Source: Nemopilema nomurai | Taxonomy: Eukaryota; Cnidaria; Scyphozoa; Rhizostomeae; Rhizostomatidae | Direction of reading: 5' to 3' | Assembly: GCA_003864495.1 (NCBI GenBank) | Contig: ML133410.1 | Coordinates: 1,240,268 to 1,304,267, forward strand | Length of the DNA: 64,000 nt | Part shown: piece by piece, positions 37,607 to 47,745 of the stretch | How the letters are laid out: each line of letters begins with the position of its first letter | How positions within the stretch are numbered: the first letter of the stretch is position 1 | Position numbers and translations under genes: made by a program | The notes under the pieces: generated by a model | The model's input: only the letters and a program-made list of their open reading frames with translations | The model's database searches: none | What the model was told of the DNA's origin: nothing

Positions 37607-38628
37607 AATTGCCTTCATGCTCCTGCGATGTGACTATTCGTCTGATTGCTGACCTTTTTATCTAGTTACGTTAATGTATTTTATGCTTTACGAGTAGCTC
37701 TTATTAAATTTTTCTCATGCATATACAAATGAATAATAAAACGTAAAACTTTTTACCTCTATCTTGATGCTATATTTATAGCGTATTGATTTTTATAAAA
37801 CGGGAATAATGAATACAATAATTATAAACTTATCATCACCATGATCATCATTATTTGTAACTGCCTTGTCCCAGTCAACTTAGGTTGAAGTTGCGCCCTT
37901 GAACCCTCGAACACCAGAACTCTTTGGTCACAGCGTCTTTAGGCACCATCCAGGTTTTCTTAGTCCTCAGGTTCTTGTACCTTTGACTATGTAGTGGTGA
38001 GCCATCTGCCCCTCCTGACGCCAACCCTCATCTTCTCATCCGGGCTTGATTTATTAAACTAAATATTTATGAATTCGAAACCTTTTGTGCAAGTATTTTT
38101 TCAAGAAAGAATTTCAATTTCCGTAGAGTAAATGATATTTTTTTGATTTGCTAGCAATTTGATCTCAACTTGAATTATCAAATCGGTATGTTTGATATCA
38201 GTCGTACACCTATTAGAAGCTGAAAAGTTTCTACAAACAATTTAAATGGGAATTCCTTTAGTTGCTGTGTCTTCCAAATCTTGACAAGGCACATTTCTGT
38301 ATTTTTGGACTGGTAGGCACCACCTGTTGCCCTGCCAATTGGTATCTTTTGACATTAATAAACAATGATTGACGCGTGTTTCTGTCCCAAAAGATGTGAA
38401 TTTGTTCCCAAAGGTCCTAGATATTGCATAGATTTGAGGAACATTCAATTAGCCAAGCGCAATCTTTTCTCAAAGGAAATGGCTCGCTGCAATCAAATGC
38501 TTGAGTGATTTGCTCCAATGGCGGCCGTTTCACTCCATTCCTAGGGATCAGACATGTGCATTTGGTGGACACGTTCCGAGAGACGGCCTTGTATTTCAGG
38601 CCAACTTACTTCTATTTTTGATGGAAAG

Positions 38629-38741
38629 AGAAGTGCGTCAAAGAAATAAGCGATGTGTCCCACAAGTGGCAGTGTTGCATGTTTGTTTCGTATGCAAAAG
38701 AAGAATGGGCGAAGTTTGGCCTTTTGTCCGGACACTACCAG
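38629..38741 (+). pseudogene. Exon-like cysteine-containing segment (possible gene relic)
   Basis: Read in one frame after a TGA, this segment gives KCVKEISDVSHKWQCCMFVS and then YAKEEWAKFGLLSGHYQ, ending exactly at a CAG|GTAAAC donor. The cysteine spacing and the clean donor look exon-like, and the segment lies close downstream of the cysteine-rich gene at 33624-37303. I found no convincing acceptor or partner exons. It may be an isolated exon of an unseen gene, a relic of a related copy, or chance. Confidence 0.25.
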
Positions 38742-40687
38742 GTAAACCTTCTAATTATAATTCTAGGTTTTACAGCGAAATTGCAAGGACAGAAAACTAG
38801 CCTTGACGAAGCTTCAGTTTTGAAGAGGGAAACCTCTGCCACATGATGATTATTTTAAGCCACATGATGAATATTTTAAGCCGCATGGTCCCCATTCCAG
38901 TCTTCGCTCGTAGATTTTTCAGGATTGCGATGTTGGGTGATTTGCAGGGACACTTTTTCTCCATTTGAGTGCGGATAGATTATGAAAGATCCCGACACTC
39001 GCGAACCTTCATCTTGAAGAAAGAAAGATGCTTAGCCCATGTTCAGCCACTATTTTCGCTGATTTTGCCATGACATCGAGTGGGTATCGAGTGGGCTGGC
39101 TGTCTTCACACAATCTGAAACCAACTGCTCCTCCCAAGTTACCAGCCAACCTCGAGTCCTACCTATGATGATGCCTGGCTTCGCTTCATTTTGACCTCTG
39201 TCACCACAATAACCACAACAATCCCACTTCGGTAGCAACCAGCATTCAAACATTTTGTTGAAATTACTCGTGAGAGTAATTTACTTGACCTGCAGCTTGC
39301 AAAGTGTTTTAAATCCAGATTAAGTTTTTGTTGAGTAGTTGCGAACTTTAGTGCGATAGGCGTGGGAGGTCAGGCATTCACCGAAACAAGCTGAATATTG
39401 GGGTGGGGGATGGTGATAAAATAGCCTACCCTGAAATAGCATTTTGCACAAATACTACACCAAAATTTTCCTGACAAAAAACTCTGAAAGTTTTGTTCAT
39501 AAATACTAGAAGTCGTTGCTTTATTTTCAACTTTACCCAGGAAAATTTTTTTAGAAACTATATGAAACTCCCCAAATATTTACAAAATAGTCAGACTTAA
39601 AAAAGGACAATTTTAGGAACATTTGAGCCTAAGTCTTTCCTTAAGATTATTTTTGTTAAACACTCGTGCTTCTGGGCGGGCAAATGTTACTGTGAGCTCC
39701 TCTGCAGTTTAAATTCGTCTTCTCAGTTGCAGTTTAGATTCGCCTCCGCAGTAGTGAAAGTACCTCATGGATTAAACAAAAATAGACTTTTGTAGGGTCT
39801 AAAAATTATCGATAAGTTAAGAACATCGAGGTTCGGCAAAACAATATCTGGTTCTTACAAAAAGAGTATAGGACTGGCATATTAAAATGCTATTCTTTTA
39901 AGCACTAGCCTACTAAAATTAGCCTGCGTCACAGACCATCACCACCTTGGTTGGATTCGTTGATTTTCCTACTAGAACACTTCTTACAAACCGGTTTCTT
40001 ATATAAAAAAAAGGTGCAAATGACTAAGGAAGCTCAAACGGTCTCAAACGTCACCTTTCTGTAAACAAGTATTTAATAACCGTAATTTTGTAGCTTTTTG
40101 GGTCTCAAGAGAGGGAAAGCGCTATCGCAGATGCTCACACGCAGCTGTGAACTGTGCATTATTCTCAAATTTATCCTTGCTGAACTCCGCTCGATATTTG
40201 GTGATTTCAAGAATGTAATTCATCGGTGCATTTAGAAGCTTGACTGTTGAAAAGTCGTAAATGGTTAACGCAATTGTATTTCAAAGAATATTTAGTTCAC
40301 GGACCTCTTGAAAAGTCGAAAACTGCTTGGGAGTTCCGTTAAACACTTTTAACCTTTAACGATACGAGATGACATGCCAAACCGCAAATAGATTCGGAAG
40401 TAGCTTTTTGTCAACGTCGTCCCCAGTTAAGGAAACATGAGGTATCACTTTCACTTTGATGATACGTGCGTTTTATTACTACAAATTACTCCGTTGTTTG
40501 TTTCTGGTAAACACGTGAAAAAGATTTTTCCTTGCTCCGAGGTTTCGATTGGGGAATCCCCCAACTGAACCAGCAAGGTCATGGCGCTGACATGCACATT
40601 GTGTTTTTATGTTCGTATATGGAATGAGTAGACCTTACGCGTTTTGTGTGTTCAAAACTTTTCTTTAGAGTTCAGAAATTTATTAAA

Positions 40688-40776
40688 CAATTGCTAGAAA
40701 AAGCGGAATTAGTTTACGCAAACTAGTTCCGCTTTTTCTAGTATGCGTAAACTAGTTCCGCTTTTTCTAGCAATTG
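40688..40776. repeat. Near-perfect hairpin, 33-bp arms
   Basis: The arm at 40688-40720 and the arm at 40744-40776 are reverse complements with one mismatch. Each starts or ends in CAATTG and contains the run CTAGAAAAAGCGGAA or its complement. The 23-nt spacer is a third, shorter copy of the right arm, so an alternative tighter hairpin is also possible. This suggests a small fold-back element or a duplication by template switching. Confidence 0.9.
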
Positions 40777-42766
40777 TGAAGTTTTGTACCACAAAGCACT
40801 TGTTCACAAATTTATCAAACCACCCATAACGCTTATCCAATTGTTTAGCAAATGCATTTTATAGATTTCAGTACAGCGACAATGCAAAACCATAAAATAT
40901 TTTGTTAAATGTACGCGTCATGACAAAAAAAATCAAGAACAGAACGGTCACCTGGAGCAGTAAGGAAACTAAGTTTGCGGAAGAAAACCACCCACTGAAC
41001 CGTGACTCATTTTTACGATTTTGTAATTTTTCATTGTTCCACATTGTTGTTCCATCCCACATGTATTTACTGAGAAGTAGGAAGGAGATATATAGTATAT
41101 TTATTTGCCAGCATGTCTCGGGGGGGGTCTTATTTTGCAGGGGGGAAGATTTCCTTATTGAGAGAAATGGCAATTCCAAACCTACTTCAAGTGTAGACGA
41201 TAGTACAATTTCCAAAAAAGTCGAAATTTACTTTTGCACATAACATTCAGCACATAGACATACGTGGGGTCAGCCAAAGAAGTTACAGGCCACCCAAAAA
41301 TTTCAGCTTATTATAAAAAGATCCAAAAATATCAGCAACAAGTAGCATTAAAACTTCCAAAGAGTATAATCACATGACTTGCAATGGGTGTACAATATCT
41401 TAGCCCACGATTCAGGAACCCATAACATCACTGTTTCTAAATCTGATACCTAGAAATACTAAGATTGTATCCATTGCTTTTGCAGGGTCCTAAAAATATA
41501 ATCTCTCGATCTCTCAGGGGCCATGGCAATGTCTCAATCGAAAACGAGGCTTCGGCTGCTATTTCAACATAGTAACTCCAGAAACGGGTGATACATGATC
41601 TTGAAATTAAACTAAAACAGCGAAATTCTGATCTCGTGGTATGCGTACAAATTTGAGCGCCATCTTTACCACGAATACGATCTCAACAACATATAACGGC
41701 GGCATCTAGTCCTTGTATTGGAGAGGTAGGAAATGACCGCATAAAACCAGAGAGAATAAGGACAAAGGAAATACCTTGTCAGATAAGCAAAATAATTTAA
41801 TCTGCCAATGATTTTAAAGATCAGGTTTCAAATGACCAAGGGGGGAGTGAAACTCCATCGTATTGCGAAATCATGACACCATAATTGGAATATAATCATT
41901 TATTAAGGTTATGACATCATTGAAGAGCATTACAAGGCGGAAATGGTTAAAAGTGCGATATCTTTTTCTATAATCGGTGTATGGAAACCAAGGGCCAGCC
42001 CTCACTTGATAGAAATAGATCAAGCATTGAACTAGCCAGATTTTGTTGCAAGAAGGAGGAAGAAGGTCAACCACCCTCTTCATTGACCTGGAACGTGGCT
42101 AATCTGAGAACAACCGACCATTCAGGGTTTGACTGTGGCCCTTCTTCGACTGTGTCAACTTACAAGCGAAGAACGCACAGAAAGTAGAAAATTTCCGAGT
42201 TTACCCAATTCTATAATTTTTGTTTTTTCCCTCTTTTTAGTTTATTTACATTTTAACATATTGTATTTCATTCATGCATTTCGTGTATTTCACCCGATCA
42301 TTTTGCGCACTTAAAATGTGCCATGGCTCGGCACGGCAGCGTTAAGTGCACTACAATGCCCATGCGTCATAGCTATGCAGCTACATGGTGATTTCAATTA
42401 CCATTTGTTTAGGATGTGAATGCAAGGTGGGTTCCTAAGGAGCTAAAACATCCCACTAAAATATCTTGCCGTCATCATCATTTGTTTACCTACTTGTAAT
42501 GAGATGAATGCATTGTTGACTAGGATTTTACTGGAGCTGGCATGCGAAGTTTTGCACTGCCGCTCATTCAGGCAAATGGTGCGCTCGAAACAAGGCAATG
42601 GCAAGGTATTCTCCTAAAAACCACGTTGAACAGCTTCTTAGAGCGGGACCAAGACACGTGTTCACAAAAGTGTTCACAAGAGCTCCTGATTATTCGCATT
42701 CACTGGAAATTTGTTGGATTGAAAGGCACATGTTTCACGTGCCAAGGTCTACAATGTAGATCTCTA

Positions 42767-42822
42767 AACAATCCAATCCTATCCTTCAAAGGTGAAAACA
42801 ATCCAATCCTATCCTTCAAAGG
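42767..42822. repeat. 26-bp direct duplication, 30-bp period
   Basis: Two identical copies of a 26-bp sequence beginning AACAATCCAATCCTATCC, at 42767-42792 and 42797-42822, separated by four bases. Confidence 0.9.
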
Positions 42823-44072
42823 AAGGCAGGGATAACAGTTCCCATGAGTTATGAACAATACCTTCTATTGTAGACACCATTCTCCGTATGCTTCTATTGA
42901 TTTCCCTTGCACAACTACTGGTAATAATCACTTGCACAACCACTTGCCTGCCCTTAGACCGTTATTTCATATAGCCGCCCCTTTATACATCTTCGTCTGA
43001 CGTCATCCAAATCGCAGAAAGCCTTTTCTTTGCTTCCAAATCCTCATTATATCGATAAGAACTCGGCAAAGAGATTTCATTATACTAGCTACCAAGACAA
43101 TGCTATGCTTTGAATCGCTCATGGCCGCATGCTCTCAATTTTATCATGTTTGATAATTACATTTTTGTTGATCTTTGCACAACAGCCCTTGATCATTTCC
43201 AATCAAACATAAAAAGCAGTTTTCAAAGTACTTGTAGCTCTTATTATTTTATTAGCTGCTCCATCTTTGTCTTTTGATTCGACTCCTACACACCATAATC
43301 AGTAATATGACGTCACGTTGCTGCCAAATTCTGAATCGGGAGTTCTTCAAGGCTTTGCTAATTATTCTAATTTCGGGTCTATTGGATGCGCGGTCTTAAC
43401 AACCATTGTCTATATTTACTCTCGTAATGACTGCATGCTGTTTCCCAGAGGCCCTTGCAATGTTCAATCAGCGTATTCTTTGTTGGCTGTGCATTTCATC
43501 GAAGGCACACGGGCGCCCCTGCAACCAAATGTGTTTATTCAGCAAGTGGCTTGCCAGTCACGCAACTGCACTAATTGGCCCAGCGTAATAGACGAAGGAA
43601 CGAGGGGGTACAGCACATTGGCAATATTTAGCAGTTGAGATGAAGCTCCCATTCACAAACCACAACGGTGGCCTTCTTCCTACGTATGCCTCTCTCACCG
43701 TAAAAATAGTGCCTCCTTCTTTGCCCCCTAACCCACAATGCAAATGGAAAATACTTTTTTAAAGCTTCGATACGAATGGACTCTAATCTCAGGACGCCAA
43801 CTTGAAGAAAGCCACTTGTTACCCCTTTTACCTCTTTAGCTCTTTTTCTCGTGCCCTCTCTTCCATGCCCTCTCTTCCTTGCCCTTTTTCCCATGCCCTT
43901 TTTCTCATGCTTCAGGGGTCTTGGGACATAAATTATGTGGGGTAAAATGGTAGTTCATTGGTGGAATGGTTCATACTCGAAATGTCTCGAAATATCATAG
44001 AAAACAAGAGATAACAAAATTATATAGTGTCGAGATGCACACACTTTTTATAGGATAAGGTCCACAAAAATA

Positions 44073-44451
44073 CTGTAAAACCTCTTAAAAGGTGTGTTTC
44101 ACAAACGTGAGTTCTTTGTTGGCAGAAATTCTCAAAAATACGGCAACGGCGGATAAGATCAAAATTCTCCTTTTTATGGCAATGATACGACTAACGGCGA
44201 ACAGCAAGTTCGACAAATAACGACACGGCTTCAACAGGCACGACAAATAGCGACAGAGCTCCTAGCAGTACGGCAAAACTTTCGACAAGACTACCCCTAA
44301 CTTATGACACAACCCTCTATATAACCTGAGCAAACCTTAAAATAATAATTACGTAATACAAAAAACATCTTTACAGACGCTGATGCAATCACAGCGCAAT
44401 GGTGCAATTGTCACGTGATGCTGTCCGTAATGGAACCCTATGTCGTTACAA
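44073..44451 (+). mobile_element. MITE-like element, left copy
   Basis: About 379 bp, flanked on both sides by TA (44071-44072 and 44452-44453). The outer end starts CTGTAAAACCTCTTAA and the inner end, read inwards, starts TTGTAACGACATAGGG, so the ends share an imperfect inverted TGTAA tip. It contains repeated CGACAAATA-CGACA motifs and no open frame. An almost identical copy in opposite orientation lies at 47923-48301. TA flanks and short inverted tips fit a non-autonomous Tc1/mariner-type element; this assignment is inference. Confidence 0.82.
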
Positions 44452-44453
44452 TA

Positions 44454-45834
44454 CTATGGCTCAAAATTGCTAAAATTTAAGAATAATTCAAGAATAATCA
44501 GTCTCAACTTTCTTCAAGAATAAAATTTCTCCCAAAGCAAAACAACTGTCACTTTGACGCTATAAATGTGTGTATGTTTAAAAAATATCGGTGGTCTGTG
44601 AGTAATTCAAGATGAAGCAAGGCATTAGAAAGGCTTTAATATTTTTCTTTGATCTCAAAATAAATCAACACCTTTTGTTGGGCAAGAATAATTTAGAGTA
44701 ATATAAGCCTCAAAATTTTTAAGAATATTGGGGCTCGGCAAAGAATTTAGTATTTTTACAAAAAGGTGTGTGGGTGACGATTCGAAATATATCGAGCTTT
44801 GTCAGAAAGGTCATCGACGGGTACCACCGACCGAACACCTGACTGAAGCCTTCGAGGCTTGTGGTGACAGAAGTCTACATTTAAGCGAAAGGTGAGCGCG
44901 TTTACGGTGGAACTTGAGTACTCACCTTTAAGATCAAGATCAAAAATCGCAAAGATATGTACTGCACTCGAAATTCTCGGCATAAAAGGTCACATTGTAA
45001 GTCAAACTCTTGGCACTCTTGGCTAACTAGAGAACGTTTCGGCTGCAAACCCTGCTCTGGTCAAGGGGTGCGATATTGTGAACGTGGAAAGGGAGGCTGA
45101 TGGCACGGATCTCCGAGGACATCAGAACGAGAAACAGTGGCGTCTTTACGGGGAGCCTCCCCCCACAGAATTTTCATCAGCCCCCTACTTTTCTAAGAAA
45201 ATTTTGTTATTGGTTGGTGTTATTGGTTAGTTGTTATTGGTATGTGCTTTACATCTAACTTTTACATTTAAAATGCTTGGGTATCCTCTTTAAACTGTCT
45301 CATGCATTAATCTTCAATTTTTTTGAAACAGAAAGAATTAAATGTTATGTGTCTGTACACTACTGTCCCCCCCCCCGTGCCCCCTTCAGTTTTCTCAGGC
45401 TGGAATGGCCAAGAAAGACAACAAAATTTCAAACATGTTTAAAATGAAAACTTTTGTACAGTTTCATCAATTATAAAACGAATCCAAAATTCAATATATG
45501 TACAAATATACACAATAGGTTCAACAGATTTACAAATTTTAAATACCATGCCACATCTTATGGACTGTATAAAATTCTTATTTCCCGTCACTATAATAAA
45601 TAACTTGAAATTTTTTAATTCAATCATCAATTCAAGGGTACAGCAAATAATCTACCAAAATCGAAATCGAAATCGAGAGATTGAGCAAATAATTTGACCA
45701 CCGTGTCCAAGCGCACATGGGTATGTTTCTTGCACGTGTAGAAATGGGGATGGCCCCTGACGGGCAACTTCCTGATTGTTGTGACCCATTGATTGTTGTG
45801 ATCGCATCGATTCTGCTATTTCCAAGTGTTGTCA
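44454..45834. other. Interval between left MITE and GTPase stop codon
   Basis: No gene seen. It should include the 3' UTR of the minus-strand GTPase gene. A poly-C run at about 45366-45376 is the only obvious low-complexity feature. Confidence 0.45.
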
Positions 45835-46542
45835 CTAAAAGGAGCTAGTGCTTCTCGGTCTTGTATTATCGCTGCGGTGCCCGTTCCTACTGCCAACCCT
45901 AAAGCCGAAAAATGTCCTCCGTTCTTGCGTATTTCGTCGACTGTTGAAGTCAGGGCTGTTTATGAAGGCCAGTGTGTCGAACCTTTTCCATAATGTGTAA
46001 AAAGCGTCCTCAATGTTGAGGCCAGTTTTTGCCGAGACTTCCATGAAAGGCGCCTTCACCTCCACAGCCATTTGGAGACCTTTATCAAAAGAGACCTGCC
46101 TACCCTCCGGCAGATCGGATTTATTTCCAACAATCATTATTGGAATACGCTCACTGTTCTTTATTTCGTACACCTCATTAGCGAGTCTCCGCGCGCACTC
46201 AAAAGACTTTTCTGAGTTCACTGAGTACACTATCAAGAACGCATCCGCCTTCAATATCGTCACCCTGTGCATTGCTGGAAAAGCCATCGAGCCACAAGTG
46301 TCGTAAATTTTCAAATCCAGTTCGGAAGTGTCCCAGATGCTGCGTCTCCTCCGGGTTCGGTTTTCGTAAGTGTCACTGACCGTAGGCCGGTAACATTCTG
46401 GAAACTCGTTCTTCAGCCATTTCTGCAAAATTGCACTTTTGCCCACGGTAGCATCTCCGAGCACAGCAACGTCCAATTTGTACTTCTTCATGCCGTGATG
46501 CAAGAGTTGCAGCGGCTTGTTAAAAATTGGAGCGTTTCTCAT
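45835..46542 (-). CDS. Intronless Ras-like small GTPase (RASD / Ras-dva-like)
   Basis: A 235-codon single exon encoding a full GTPase fold: P-loop GDATVGKS, switch I region YRPTVSDTY, G3 DTCGS, the FPAMHR segment typical of RASD and Ras-dva proteins, IVYSVN, G4 GNKSDL and G5 EVSAKTG. It would act as a guanine-nucleotide switch in signalling. The residue at Ras position 12 is Ala and the one at position 61 is Ser, both expected to lower intrinsic and GAP-stimulated hydrolysis. The C-terminus, NGHRSDNTRPRSTSSF, lacks a CAAX cysteine, so prenylation is not expected. A second in-frame Met at residue 18 (MKKYKLDV) sits nearer the usual family start. The lack of introns, unlike its neighbours, could mean retrocopy origin. 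Divergent from the gene at 47746. Confidence 0.92.
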   Translation of the reverse strand: MRNAPIFNKPLQLLHHGMKKYKLDVAVLGDATVGKSAILQKWLKNEFPECYRPTVSDTYENRTRRRRSIWDTSELDLKIYDTCGSMAFPAMHRVTILKADAFLIVYSVNSEKSFECARRLANEVYEIKNSERIPIMIVGNKSDLPEGRQVSFDKGLQMAVEVKAPFMEVSAKTGLNIEDAFYTLWKRFDTLAFINSPDFNSRRNTQERRTFFGFRVGSRNGHRSDNTRPRSTSSF

Positions 46543-47745
46543 CAGCTCTGCCTGTCCCCTCGTATTTTGTACACCACAAGAAGGTTACACCTATTGATTT
46601 CTATTGAAAAATTAGTTGCTTCTCAAAGCCTCGTTTATTGCGGCCAGCTCTTTTCTCGCTCGTGTTATGGCTCGTTTACGCCTCAGCCCGAATCGACCTG
46701 CTTTATATCCTCTCCGCCTACGTGACGTTGATTTTTGTGTGGCAGGTCGCGGCAGGTACGCAGGCTGGTGCTCGATTGTTGACGCCAACGCAACGGCTAT
46801 CGGTTTCTGTTTGCCTAACCTCTGACCGTCAACACGATTCAGTTGATTGACTGGACTTCCTCGTTTGGTCCTGGCTTTCAATGGGCAATCCCCTTTGTCA
46901 AAAGTTTACTCGTTCGAATGATGTAGCCTGCAGCTATCGAAGGGGATAAGAAGCACGCTGCAGAAGCCACCAAGCCGCAATTTTTAGTCGGCTTGACCAC
47001 GAACAGGGGCCCATTGTTTTCATGACAACTAGCAAGGACGGCCACGTTTATCAAAAAGCACCCTGGGCGTTTACTCGACTAATGACCTGGACTTTCATTT
47101 TTAGACGCACATTTCCAAATGAACAGGGCAACGTTAAAAACATCTCAAGACCTCTATGGGTTGCAGGGTCCTGTGAAAGAGAGGGGTGTGGAAGAATTTT
47201 GCAACCACGCACCCTAGAGTCTTGAAGCAAATGAGGAACGCCCTGTTTATAACGGGCGAGGCAAGTTTCGGTTGTCTGGTGTGATAATTTTAAGCTTTTA
47301 CTGGGTGTGCCTAACATCCCCTAAGGCACTGATTCTATTGTATTTTGGTACAATCTCGAGGACCATTGTTTTAAAAAATGGGGGGTCCGGACTCCCCTCT
47401 TCCTTGATTAAGGCACTACAACAAAAGGCATTATTCGCTGTTCATGCGAGACCTATTTCATGACTGGGGCATTCAATGGTTTTGCGTAACTCCTCTTGAG
47501 TCGAGCTTAACCTGCGCCATGCTGTTTGTAGTTTGGCCTGAAGAACATTTGGTTATGATGGTTTTATGCGATCTTTCTAGCTATCGTTTGCAAATGAGCA
47601 CTGTGCCGTTAAAAGAATCTATTTTCAAAATGAGGCTCGAGCCATACTTTTAGTTTGGGGTCTGGGACTCAGGCTATAAAAGAGCAAGCATTGACACGTT
47701 TGAAAAAACCTCTCCTTTTGTGGTGAATCAATTGCTTCAATCAAA
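46543..47745. promoter_or_regulatory. Divergent intergenic region between GTPase and membrane-protein gene
   Basis: About 1.2 kb separates the GTPase start (minus strand) from the proposed first exon of the membrane-protein gene (plus strand), so promoters for both probably lie here. Open frames on either strand (for example 46612-46881, minus, an Arg/Lys-rich 89 codons) have no family resemblance and I do not call them. No core promoter motif was identified with confidence. Confidence 0.4.

Larger units (their letters stand above)
37304..45834. other. Long gene-poor interval with small repeats
   Basis: Over 8 kb with no gene I can support. It holds a 16-bp triple repeat (37559-37606), an exon-like segment (38629-38741), a 33-bp-armed hairpin (40688-40776), a 26-bp duplication (42767-42822), a pyrimidine-rich run of CATGCCCTCTCTT-like units (about 43840-43910), a MITE-like element (44073-44451) and a poly-C run near 45368. 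Open frames at 40902-41243 (+) and 43318-43638 (+) lack any family signature. Confidence 0.5.

Noticed and set aside
43318..43638. A 106-codon plus-strand open frame
   Set aside because: No domain, no upstream splice or promoter context; overlapping open frames on both strands suggest chance.
46612..46881. An 89-codon Arg/Lys-rich open frame upstream of the GTPase gene
   Set aside because: Low-complexity basic composition, no family resemblance, and overlapping open frames on the other strand. It could be part of the 5' UTR.
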